Source of the DNA: G963422445 sp963422445
GTDB lineage: Bacteria > Pseudomonadota > Alphaproteobacteria > Thalassobaculales > Thalassobaculaceae
Assembly: GCA_963422445.2 (NCBI GenBank)
Contig: OY729512.2
Coordinates: 4,650,001 to 4,714,000, forward strand
DNA: 64,000 nt
Direction of reading: 5' to 3'
Shown one piece after another: positions 18,745 to 27,498 of this stretch. Within the stretch, counting starts at the first letter, position 1. Each line of letters starts with the position of its first letter. Both the position numbers and the translations under genes were made by a program. Below the pieces are notes generated by a model. The model saw only the letters and a list, made by a program, of their open reading frames with translations, ran no database searches and was not told the DNA's origin.

Positions 18745-19925
18745 GGAATGTCTGAACAAGTCGGTTTTTTCGGGTATACGGGTGTCGTGGCCCGTGGATG
18801 AAACGCCAGAGCCCATCGGGGACGTGTTGTCGTGCCAGGAAATGGGGATTTTGATGCCCGAGTCGACCGCCCCCGCCGCCTTGCGGCGGTTGCGGACGGA
18901 CTCCCCCACGTCAGGCGGTCGCGTCGCGCCCAGCGATGAGCAGATTGGTGAACCCGAGCAGCACGGCGATACGTTGCGTGTTCTTCGCCAGCCCCCGATA
19001 GCGCACCTTCGCGTAGCCGAAGTGGCGCTTCACATACAGGAACGGATGTTCCACCCTGGCCCGAACCGACGCCTTGCGCCTCTCCGCCGCCGGGCCCGCC
19101 TTGTCCAGCCCCCGGCGCTTGCCGGGCTTCAGCGCCACATCCCAGTCCACGTCCGTGTCCCGGTTCTCCGCGCGCTTGTCCACCCCCTGATAGCCCGCGT
19201 CACCCCACACCTGCTCCTCGCCCCCGTGCAACAGCGCGTGCGCCGTCGCCACATCCGAGACGTTCGCCGGCGTCGTCTCCACGCTGTGCGTCAAGCCCGA
19301 CTGCGCATCCACCCCGATGTGCGCCTTCATCCCGAAATGCCACTGATTGCCCTTCTTCGTCTGATGCATCTCCGGGTCCCGCTCGCCCTTGCGGTTCTTC
19401 GTCGACGACGGCGCGGCAATGAGACTCGCGTCCACGATCGTCCCCTTGCTCAAGCGGTGTCCGAGAGAGGCCAGATGTGCGTTGATCTCCTCGAACAGCG
19501 TCTCACCCAGACCATGCGTCTCCAGCAAGTGGGGGAAATGCAGAACCGTCGTCTCGTCAGGCAGCGCACCCGAGAGGCGCAACCCCACAAACCGCCGTAC
19601 CGACTTCACCTCTGTAGAGCAGGTCCTCCATCCCAGGGTCGCTCAGATTGTAGAACAGCTGCAACCCAGTGCACCCGCAGCATCACGCTCAGCGGATAAG
19701 GCCGCCGACCGCGCCCGGCCTTCGGGTAGAACGGCTCGATGCGTGCCTCCAGCCGCTCCCAGGGAACCAGCCCGTCCATCGTCTCGAGAAACACCTCGCG
19801 CCGCGTCCGGCGCTTCTTCAGGTCGTGCTCCAGCTCCGCAAACGTCGCTTGCTCCAGGGCTCGCATTCCACTCCGTCACCAAGAAACCAATTGTGACAGA
19901 GCCGACTTGTTCAGACAATCCCTAG
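18741..19925 (-). mobile_element. IS5-family element, copy 2
   Basis: It is bounded by CTAG on both sides. The left end (18741-18764) and the reverse complement of the right end (19902-19925) match at all but one of 24 positions. It inserted at the right CTAG of the IS427-group element. Confidence 0.88.
18911..19866 (-). pseudogene. IS5-family transposase, copy 2, frameshifted
   Basis: The N-terminal part starts at MRALEQATFAELEHDLKK (19866). It loses frame between about 19610 and 19670, where two single-base insertions separate it from copy 1. The rest continues in another frame from VRRFVGLRLSGALPDETTVL to HFGYAKVRYRGLAKNTQRI. Copies 1 and 2 carry different lesions, so they decayed independently after duplication. 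Confidence 0.87.
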
Positions 19926-20031
19926 CGGCCTTTGTGGCCTTGGGCCATTTCACCATCCCCTATGTCATCGGGGCTGCAAAATACCGATACATGCGGCTCG
20001 TTGTCAAATTTTGATATAATCCCCAGAACCT

Positions 20032-21517
20032 CTTGCAAAATTCCTGTCCCCAGGGTCCGGTGAGCCCGGATCGGTCGGTTGATCCCGGTCACCTCTGCAC
20101 CTGGAGGTCGGAATCCATGGATTCGCGGTGTCTCATCAGAGATGATGAGACCAAACAGGGACCTTTGTGGACATCGGGACACGCCTCTCCGGGCCACTCT
20201 CTCCGAGAGGGCCGCGAAGGGTCGGTATGCGTTGTCGGAGCCGCGCTATGGGGCGGCGAGACGTATCAACGGGTCAGCCGCCAGGGCCAGGATGCCGAAC
20301 ATGAGATGGCAGGCGACCCTGGAATGTCCACGGACGCGGACATGGCGCCCGCCAAACTCATCCTTGAGGCGGGCGTTGGTCCTCTCGACACCGGACCGGA
20401 TCCGGAACCGCACGGTCTCGGGATCGACAGGGCCTACTGCACGCCGGGCCCGGGCCTCCCGGTCCCGCTCCTCCTTGAGGTCCTTGTCCCGGCGCGGATT
20501 GACATCGATGATCGGCACATGGCCAAGCCGTTCGCTCATCTGGGAGATCTCCCTGGCATCATAGGCCGCGTCCATGAGATCGTAGAGATTGGTCACACGC
20601 GCGGCGGTCATCATCGCCAGCGGGATCGCGACCTGGCTGTCATGGACGGATGCCGAGGTGAGGACGGTCCTCAGCGGCACCCCGCAGTCTGCTGTGTCGA
20701 TAGGCAGCTTGTCACCGCGCCAGGCCTCCAGGACCCCCTTGGCATTCTTCTTTGCCCCGTGATCGCAGACCTTCGGCAGCGCGTCGAGCCTCTCATCGAG
20801 ATCCATCCCGTTCGCTTGCCGTTCGAGACGCCCAGGCTCCTTCGTCCTCTCCTCGCCCTTGCGGGGCCGGCCGCGCTTGCGGTTCGGCGTCCTGGCCTTC
20901 GGCTTCGGGGCCGGCGTCTCCCGGGCCTCGATGGCCGTCGAGTCCCGCGACACGTGGCCGATGAGCGCGTCGCCCAGTGTCTCTGCAACCAGAGCCGCGT
21001 GCATCCTCTCCGGAAGACGGGACTGCGAAAATTCGGCAAACGCCCGCGAAAACGTCGCTTCACTCGGGATCTCCGCGACACGCGACCAGCCGCACAGCCG
21101 GCGCAACGTCGGGTCCACCTTGAACCTGTCGATCAGATGGCGGGTCGTCGGCAGACCCCACACCGCCTTGGCGATGACGCCACGGGCCAGCGCCCGGCGA
21201 TCCTCCCGGGGCCGACCCGGACCGGTTCACACCTCATCGACGAAGCCCTCCACCTTGACGAGATCGAGAGCTGTCACGAAGCGCTTGTGCGTCTCCAGGA
21301 GAGGACCGACCGCCTCGGCCAACGCAGGGAAAAGGTCCCCTTGAAATCGGTGCCAGAGATCGGATAGGGTCGAGCCAAGGGTCATCGGGGTCACCACCTC
21401 GGTATCTTGTTATTGTAGAAACACAACAGACCACGGGGTGGCCCCGAAACCCAGGCCCTCGACAACAAAATCAGCCTCGACAAGGCAAAAAACCGGTCGG
21501 ACCGGCAATTTTGCAAG
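20032..21517 (-). mobile_element. DDE-transposase IS element interrupting hsdS
   Basis: It is bounded by CTTGCAAAATT on the left (20032) and its inverted counterpart AATTTTGCAAG on the right, ending at 21517. The repeat is perfect for 11 bp and then imperfect. The right end abuts hsdS coding sequence. No clear target duplication is seen. Confidence 0.65.
20246..21385 (-). pseudogene. DDE transposase (DUF772-like N-terminus), one nonsense codon
   Basis: The frame is open from MTLGSTLSDLWHRF (21385) to the C-terminal ERTNARLKDEFGG and HLMFGILALAADPLIRL, about 379 codons, except for a TGA at codon 53 (21227-21229). Downstream it reads GRPREDRRALARGVIAKAVW, IPSEATFSRAFAEF, HVSRDSTAIEARE and LMDAAYDAREISQMSE, the pattern of IS5/IS1182-like transposases. 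The exact family is uncertain. Confidence 0.75.
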
Positions 21518-21779
21518 AAGCTCCCCATAAAAAGATCTTCAACTGGCTTTCGAACGAAGATTCTGAATCTGTCAGCGCCACTCGACCAGTCCAACTTTCG
21601 ACGTTCTCCAAAGCGACGACGATACCGGACGTCGACGGTTTGGCTGCTTGCTCAACGATGTTGGCCAATGAGCACTTGAGCCGCTCGACCTCCCAATGCG
21701 CCGGCACTTCCCCCAGCCACGCCACGCCGGAATCCTTATACGCCGGATACGGCTTGAGCGCCTACGTCGGATGCTTCAC
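21518..21779 (-). pseudogene. hsdS: Type I restriction specificity subunit HsdS, 5' fragment
   Basis: The reading frame starts at a GTG at 21779, 4 nt after the hicA stop. It meets TAG at 21762-21764, then continues YPAYKDSGVAWLGEVPAHW, the hallmark N-terminus of HsdS, and ends at the IS border. A neighbouring frame near the border reads FYGELLAK, another HsdS motif, so a small indel is also present. Fewer than 90 of about 400 residues remain. HsdS sets sequence specificity, so the system is inactive. Confidence 0.8.
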
Positions 21780-21783
21780 GGCT

Positions 21784-22026
21784 TCACAGATCGAGCTCAC
21801 GCAGAAGCTCCTCGACACTCATTTCGTGATGCCGAGCAACGCTCTTGAGGATGCTCGACAACGTCTTCACCCGGATCGGATCGTGAAGCGGGATCATTTC
21901 ATGATGTTCGCCGTTGACCTGGGGCGTGATTCTCACGTGAGACCCTCGCTGCCGTACGGCCTCGTAGCCCAAGCGTCGAAGCGCCGCCTGCAGGGACATG
22001 CCGCTGACATTGCGCGGCAGCTTCAT
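21784..22026 (-). CDS. hicA: HicA-family mRNA interferase toxin
   Basis: 80 residues with the double-stranded-RNA-binding-like fold of HicA: MSLQAALRRLGYEAVRQRGSHVRI, where the GSH His is the catalytic residue, then IPLHDPIRVKTLSSILKS. It cleaves mRNA when free of its antitoxin. It overlaps hicB by ATGA and lies between hsdM and hsdS. The chain looks intact. Confidence 0.88.
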   Translation of the reverse strand: MKLPRNVSGMSLQAALRRLGYEAVRQRGSHVRITPQVNGEHHEMIPLHDPIRVKTLSSILKSVARHHEMSVEELLRELDL

Positions 22027-22235
22027 GCCGCCAGGATTTCATCGCGCACAAAATGCAGGCGGATCATCTTGGGTCGCGGCATGGTGTCGTCGAAGTAGCA
22101 GTCGACGGCTTCCCTGACGTTGCGGCGGATGTCTTCGAGCGAACCGCCCTGGGTATGTATGCCGTAGCCCAAGGCGCTGGCCGAATAGCCGCCGTCGATC
22201 TCGTCCTCGGTGACCTCGAAGATGATTTCGGTCAT
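22023..22235 (-). CDS. hicB: HicB-family antitoxin (short form)
   Basis: 70 residues: IIFEVTEDEIDGGYSASALG, then GGSLEDIRRNVREAVDCYF, the HicB partial RNase-H-like fold. It is shorter than HicB proteins that carry a DNA-binding domain. Its ATG overlaps the original hsdM stop as ATGA, and its stop overlaps the hicA start, so hsdM, hicB and hicA were read as one coupled operon. The IS630 now separates it from most of hsdM. Confidence 0.86.
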   Translation of the reverse strand: MTEIIFEVTEDEIDGGYSASALGYGIHTQGGSLEDIRRNVREAVDCYFDDTMPRPKMIRLHFVRDEILAA

Positions 22236-22276
22236 GCTGTTGCCTCCTGCGGTTCGTCGATGCCGAGTATTTCGCC

Positions 22277-23457
22277 TAGTGTCCTGTACGCAAAGTTCGT
22301 ATTGTTAAGGGGTGGTGTCGATTCGGGGGGCATGGTGATGCGACTTTCGGTGGAGATCAAGCTGAGCGCGGACGAGCGCAACGAGCTTGAGCGGCTGGCG
22401 CGCGGGCGCAAAGTCTGGCGAGGCCTGTCCGATCGGGCGCACATCGTGCTGCTGGCGGCCGAAGGGCTTACCAATGTGCAGATTGGGAGCGTGCTGGGCG
22501 TGACCAGCCAGACCGCCAGGAAGTGGCGCAATCGCTTCGCAGAGCATCGTCTTGACGGGCTTGACGACGAGCCGCGCTCCGGCCGTCCCCGGCGCATCGA
22601 TGACGACGCCGTGGCCGAGGTGGTGCGCAAGACGCTTGAGGAGAAGCCTCGTGACGCGACCCAATGGAGCACGCGCTCGATGGCGCAGGCGACGGGGTAT
22701 GCGCCGTCGACGGTCAATCGCATCTGGCGAGCCTTTTCCCTTCAGCCGCACAGGAGCGAGACCTTCAAGCTCTCGGCAGACCCCTACTTCGTGGACAAGA
22801 CGCGCGACATCGTGGGGCTCTACGTGGACCCGCCGCAGCATGCCATGGTCCTCTGCGTGGACGAGAAATCGCAGGTTCAGGCCCTCGATCGCACCCAGCC
22901 GCTGCTGCCGCTGCGCCCGGGGCAGGTCGAGCGGCGCACTCACGATTACAAGCGCAACGGCACGACCTCGCTCTTCGCAGCCCTTGACGTCGCCACAGGC
23001 AAGGTCATCGGACAGTGCTATCGGCGCCACCGCAGCGTGGAGTTCCGCAAGTTCCTGGATCACGTCGAGGCCAACGTGCCGCCCGACCTCGAGATCCACA
23101 TCGTCATGGACAACTACTCGACCCACAAGACGAAGACGATCCGCGACTGGTTCGCCCGGCGACCGCGCTGGCATGTTCACTTCACCCCGACCTCTGCCTC
23201 GTGGCTCAACCAAGTCGAGCGCTTCTTCGCCGATCTGACAGAGAAGCAGATCCGGCGCGGGGTTCACCGATCGACCGTCGAGCTGGAGCAGGCGATCACC
23301 GGGTACATCGACACCGTCAACGAGGACCCCAAGCCCTTCCGCTGGCACAAGACAGCCGATGAAATCCTGGCGTCCATCAAGCGCTTCTGCCTCAGGACCC
23401 TCGAAACCGCTGCAGCCGCAACATCATAACGGTACGAACTTTGAAATCAGGACACTA
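22277..23457 (+). mobile_element. Intact IS630-family element, copy 2, inserted in hsdM
   Basis: TA dinucleotides flank it at 22277-22278 and 23456-23457. The ends form a long inverted repeat starting TAGTGTCCTG, with CAAAGTTCGTA shared further in. The insertion splits hsdM. Confidence 0.92.
22332..23429 (+). CDS. IS630-family transposase, intact
   Basis: 365 residues starting at MVMRLSVEIKLS. The N-terminal part has a helix-turn-helix (GLTNVQIGSVLGVTSQTARKW). The DDE domain shows VLCVDEKSQVQALDRTQP with the first Asp, HIVMDNYSTHK with the second, and FTPTSASWLNQVERFFA with the third acidic residue. It is the only unbroken IS630 transposase here. It is on the plus strand, opposite to hsdM. 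Confidence 0.94.
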   Translation: MVMRLSVEIKLSADERNELERLARGRKVWRGLSDRAHIVLLAAEGLTNVQIGSVLGVTSQTARKWRNRFAEHRLDGLDDEPRSGRPRRIDDDAVAEVVRKTLEEKPRDATQWSTRSMAQATGYAPSTVNRIWRAFSLQPHRSETFKLSADPYFVDKTRDIVGLYVDPPQHAMVLCVDEKSQVQALDRTQPLLPLRPGQVERRTHDYKRNGTTSLFAALDVATGKVIGQCYRRHRSVEFRKFLDHVEANVPPDLEIHIVMDNYSTHKTKTIRDWFARRPRWHVHFTPTSASWLNQVERFFADLTEKQIRRGVHRSTVELEQAITGYIDTVNEDPKPFRWHKTADEILASIKRFCLRTLETAAAATS

Positions 23458-25641
23458 GGAGTCCTTCGCTCTCTTGCTCCAGCGCGAGGATGTCGGCGCG
23501 GATCTCGTCCAGCGAGCGCATCGGCTGCGGCTTGTAGAAGTAGCGGTTGAAGCCGATCTCGTAGCCGACCTTCACGCTGTCGGGCCGGTACCAGGCGTCC
23601 CCGGCGTAGGGCAGGACCTCGCGGCGCAGGAAAGCCTCGATGCCGCTTTCCTCCTGCAACGGGATCCGCTCGGTGTCGCGCAGGTCGGGGTTCGGCTCAT
23701 ACTCCACCACGGCGGGCCTGTCGCCGACGGTAGCCTCGAACAGGCCACGCAGGGGATCGGCCTCGGCGCCACGCCTGTGAATCCGCCGGATGACCGGCGG
23801 GGCGTCCTCGCTTCGCGTGCCATGCTCCTTCAACAGCTTGATCCCGGCAGCCTTGTAGGCGCGGTCCGGGTCGGCCTCCGCGATGCGCAGCGGCCGTTCG
23901 ACCGTTACCTTCCGGTAGCCGAAGGCGGCGTTGTCGAAGATCCTGCTCTGCTCGCTCTCCTCGAAGGCGAGGAAGGTCTGGCAGATGCGGGCGATGTCGT
24001 CCTCGCCGAGCTCGCAGTTCTTCTTGCCCAGGTTCTTGCGCAGCGGCCGGTGCCAGCCGGTCGCGTCGATCAACTGCACCTTGCCGCGCCGGTGCTCCGG
24101 CTTGCGGTTGGTCAGCACCCAGACGTAGGTGGCGATGCCGGTGTTGTAGAACAGGTTGAGCGGCAGGGCGACGATCGCCTCCAGCCAGTCGTTCTCGATT
24201 ATCCAGCGGCGGATGTTGCTCTCGCCCTAGCCGGCGTCGCCGGTGAACAGCGAACTGCCGTTGTGCACTTCGGCGATGCGGCTGCCGAGCTTGGTATGCC
24301 ACTTTATCTTGGAGAGCTTGTTGGCGAGGAACAGCATCTGGCCGTCGCTCACCCGGGTGACCAGGGAGTATTCCGGGTCGCGCATGTCCCGCTTGCCGCC
24401 CATGCGCTCCAGATCAGTCTTCCAGCTCTTTCCGTAGGGCGGGTTGGACAGCATGAAATCGAACTCGCGCGCCGGAAACGCGTCGTTGGCCAGCGTCGAA
24501 TGCTCCGGGCCGCCCACGATGTTGTCGGTGGCCTCCCCTTCGCCCTTGAGCAGCAGGTCGGCCTTGCAGATGGCGTAGGTCTCGGCGTTGATCTCCTGGC
24601 CGTAGAGATGGGTGGAGACCTGCTTGCCGCGCGCGGCGGCGAGCTCCTGCAGAGTCTCCTCGGCCACGGTCAGCATGCCGCCGGTGCCGCAGGCGCCGTC
24701 ATACAGCAGCCAGGTGCCGGACTCGATCCAGTCGGCAACGGGCAGGAAGACGAGCTTCGCCATCAGCCGCACGGCGTCGCGCGGGGTCCAGTGCTCGCCG
24801 GCCTCCTCGTTGTTCTCCTCGTTGAAGCGGCGGACCAGCTCCTCGAAGATCGTACCCATGCCGTGGTTGTCGAGGCCGGGATGGCGGACCGTGCCATCGG
24901 TGTTCTTCACGGGATCGGGGCCGAGATTGACATCGGGGGAAGTCAGTTTCTCGATCAGCGCGCCCAGAGCGTCGGCCCGGGCGAGGCGCGGTATCTGGTT
25001 GCGGAACTCGAAACTGTCGAGGATGTCCTGCACGTTGGGCGAGAAGCCGTCAAGCCAGGCATCGAAATCGGCCCTGAGCTGCTGCGAATTGGAGCGGGCG
25101 CGCAGGGTGAACGGCGAGGCGTTGTAGAAGGCCTGGCCCGCGGCCTGGCGCAGGGCGGCATCCTGTTCGATCACGCCCGCCGCATCGAGCGAGGCCTTCA
25201 TGTCGAGAACCGCCTGCTTGCCGTCCTCGAGCACCGCATCGAGCCGGCGCAGCACGGTCATCGGCAGGATCGCGTCGCGATACTTGCCGCGCACATAGAG
25301 ATCGCGCAGGACATCGTCCGCGATGCCCCAGATATAGTTCGCGATCCAGTTCAGGTCGCCGTTGCTCACCTGTCGCTCATCTTTCGGTCCCGACGCCGTT
25401 GCGGCGAGCATAGTCTGGCGTGCGAAATTCGAAAGCGGAAGCGAGCGGGAGAATGTCGCGCATGGTCTTGTCTCCAAGTCAATCTATCAGAAAGCTGGTG
25501 GCAAGGCTATTGCCATGCAACGCCGGAGACAAGCAATTCCGGTCCCGCACGCAAGGGTACGGAAGATGCGGCGCTCGCGTTGTGCCGGCGCGCCCGACAC
25601 CGGGGAATGGTCGTTACGCCTACCCGGAACCTCGTTCTGGA

Positions 25642-25971
25642 TCACATTTGTAACGGCAGCGGATTCGGCGACAGTGGCGGGTTGGCGGTGGACTCGGGCA
25701 TCAATGTCGAAACGAACCGCAGGATTTCCTCGACCTCGTCCTTGCGTCTGGCCGCGACGAGGTCGCGCCGGAGGACCTGGGCGGCGAACAGCGCGGCCTT
25801 CGCGACCTACATATCGAGCTCGGTACGCGGCCATTCGCGCCGGCCGAGGGCCTCCATGGCGAGCTCGACCACGAGCCGGTTCGCCGAAACGTCTCGATCT
25901 TTCGCGGTCTTTTCGATGCGCTCCCACTGCTCCGGCGTGACCCGGATGGTCCTCGTCAACGTCTCCGCCAT
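25642..25971 (-). pseudogene. Small ribbon-helix-helix-like plasmid/island protein with internal TAG
   Basis: MAETLTRTIRVTPEQWERIE begins a short Arc/CopG-like region (DRDVSANRLVVELAMEAL). The frame meets TAG at 25807-25809 but continues VAKAALFAAQVLRRDLVAAR and RKDEVEEILRFVSTL, which fits the usual second half of this alphaproteobacterial family. Length with the TAG read through is 109 codons. The missing residue is probably Gln. The function is unknown; I infer a DNA-binding regulator. Confidence 0.6.
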
Positions 25972-26104
25972 CAATCCTTGGCCTTCGTCCTGTGAAGATT
26001 CCGTCTCCACACAGTACGACAGCGTCGCTGGAATTAGTAGCGATCGGTGCATCGCCGGGCAGCCCTTGATGCGACAGTGCCGGCCCGATATTGGTTCCGG
26101 CGGA

Positions 26105-26165
26105 GCAGTCAGTTTGAGTGCTGTCAACCGCAGGCGCAACCGAGCGCGCAGTCAGATTGAGTGCT
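26105..26165. repeat. 18-bp direct repeat, two copies 43 nt apart
   Basis: GCAGTCAGTTTGAGTGCT at 26105-26122 recurs with one mismatch at 26148-26165. Closely spaced terminal repeats of this kind occur at IS21-like ends, so this may be the remnant of a lost IS. No transposase is adjacent. Confidence 0.45.
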
Positions 26166-26372
26166 TTGCAGGATCAAGGCAATTTGCATGCCTTGGAAAA
26201 TCCGGGGAAAGATTGAACCGGGTGCCTTGCAAGTCCCTGAATCGACTTGCCGAACACGGATCGTGTTACGGGAGCACTCACCGCGAAACCCGCTCGGTCC
26301 AACAACGCTGTGTCGTTTCAAGTCATTGAAAACGCATGGGAATGCAGGACAAACGCGCGCTTGGTGTTGAGG

Positions 26373-26397
26373 GCACCTTGGGTGCGTCGGGTGTGAG
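26373..26397 (+). repeat. Candidate left attachment site of the integrative island
   Basis: GGTGCGTCGGGTGTGAG (26381-26397) is identical to 34895-34911. Both copies are preceded by GCACC and three variable bases, so GCACC-NNN-GGTGC is a short palindrome. The second copy lies 180 bp from a tyrosine recombinase gene. No crossover assay is implied; the role is inferred. Confidence 0.6.
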
Positions 26398-26691
26398 AAC
26401 GATGCGCCGACCGGCGTCCCAATCCCGCTTCCTGACCGCTCAATCCGTCGGGCGATGAATGCCGTTGTACAGTCGGCGGTTAGCCCGAGCGGCGCTTGAG
26501 CGGCAGCGCCCGCCGCGCACTTGCGGAGACAGTCCCCGAACCGCCGCGCGACTTCCGAGCGGCACTATAGTGAAGTACGAGGTAACAGATCAATGCATGA
26601 AGGCATGCACACCGGCGGCATCATTTACTCGGCTCGCACTGTCGGCGGCGGTGCGGGCTCGCACGTGACCGCCGCTGAGCAGTGGCCGCCG

Positions 26692-26734
26692 CACATGTTC
26701 CCTCTGCGCAGGGTCGAGCTGTGCACACGTTCCC
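26692..26734 (+). repeat. Paired CACATGTTCC-type motifs, left side
   Basis: CACATGTTCCC at 26692 and CACACGTTCCC at 26724, 32 nt apart. The same pair occurs at 35183 and 35214 near the other candidate attachment site. They could be recombinase arm-type or regulator binding sites. Confidence 0.45.
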
Positions 26735-26810
26735 GCTCCGCAGCGTTGCCGCCCGCTGCGACGGCGCGGCGGGCGATTGCGGCGCGTAACGTAGCGCGCT
26801 ACAGTGAATC

Positions 26811-27083
26811 ATGAGGATCAGGCACAAGAGACTGCGGGCGCTGCACGAACGCGACGACACGGCGCGGCTTCCCGCCGGTCTCGCGCCACGGCTTCGGCGT
26901 ATCCTGTTCCGTCTGCAAGAGGCGACGCATCCGGGCAGCGCCGACGCGCCGGGCTTTCGGCTGCATCCCCTGAAGGGCAACCGTGCGGGCCAGTGGAGCG
27001 TCCGCGTCTCGGGCAACTGGCGCGTGGTGTTCCGCTTCGAGGACGGCGAGGCCGTGGACGTGGACCTGATCGACGACCACTGA
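26811..27083 (+). CDS. higB: HigB/RelE-family toxin
   Basis: 90 residues. The C-terminal half has GFRLHPLKGNRAGQWSVRVS and NWRVVFRFEDGEAVDVDLID, the RelE-superfamily pattern of ribosome-dependent mRNA interferases, with basic Lys/Arg and aromatic residues. Its toxin-first order, with the XRE-domain antitoxin 18 nt downstream, is diagnostic of the HigBA type. It appears intact and may stabilise the island. Confidence 0.9.
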   Translation: MRIRHKRLRALHERDDTARLPAGLAPRLRRILFRLQEATHPGSADAPGFRLHPLKGNRAGQWSVRVSGNWRVVFRFEDGEAVDVDLIDDH

Positions 27084-27101
27084 CCGGAGGGAGTGCTGAC
27101 C

Positions 27102-27416
27102 ATGAACGACATTGCGAATGATCGCGTCGGCCCGATGCAGAACCCGCCGCACCTGGGCGAACTCATCCGCGAGAGCATGGACGATATGGGCTGGAACGTG
27201 ACCGAGACGGCGGCGCGGCTCGGTTGCGAGCGCGGAACGCTGTCGCGGCTGCTGAACGGCAAGGCGGGCGTGTCCGCGAACATGGCGCTGTCTTTGGAGG
27301 ACATCGGCTGGGGTACCGCCGAGCACTGGATGCGGATGCAGGCGAGCCACGAGCTTGCACAGGCGCGTCGCGAGAGGGTCGCCGCCGAACGGCGTGCGGG
27401 CGCGCTGCACGCATGA
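27102..27416 (+). CDS. higA: HigA-family XRE antitoxin
   Basis: 104 residues from ATG 27102, preceded by GGAGGGAG. The helix-turn-helix (WNVTETAARLGCERGTLSRL) and the conserved ALSLEDIGWGTAEHWMRMQ identify HigA. It binds HigB and represses the operon. The high-Arg tail (QARRERVAAERRAG) is common in the family. Confidence 0.9.
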   Translation: MNDIANDRVGPMQNPPHLGELIRESMDDMGWNVTETAARLGCERGTLSRLLNGKAGVSANMALSLEDIGWGTAEHWMRMQASHELAQARRERVAAERRAGALHA

Positions 27417-27498
27417 TTCGGTGTCGCGTCCTCGATGCGGTGCGGTCCTTCTGCAAGGAAGCTTGCGCCTTGGGCCAGGCTCGACCGGAACGGGATCG

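Larger units (their letters stand above)
22232..25369 (-). pseudogene. hsdM: Type I restriction-modification methylase subunit HsdM, interrupted
   Basis: The 5' part reads GDLNWIANYIWGIADDVLRD, LLYDGACGTGGML (motif I) and FMLSNPPYGKSWK (motif IV NPPY), typical of HsdM N6-adenine methylases. A TAG at 24227-24229 replaces a probable Gln codon inside SLFTGDAG-x-GESNIRRW. The IS630 then splits the last 16 codons. Deleting the IS and one TA restores the frame through GEILGIDEPQEATA to a stop that overlaps hicB. I chose GTG 25369 (SNGDLNW) as the start; ATG 25411 is possible. Confidence 0.9.
25972..26810. other. Non-coding stretch between the RM remnant and higB
   Basis: About 840 nt with no supported gene. 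It contains an 18-bp direct repeat (26105 and 26148), the left candidate attachment site (26373-26397) and a pair of CACATGTTCC-type motifs (26692 and 26724). The rest shows nothing recognisable. Confidence 0.6.

Noticed and set aside
23474..26329. Plus-strand open frame of 951 codons
   Set aside because: It is antisense to hsdM, whose motifs I and IV are clear; the plus frame is a GC-driven shadow.
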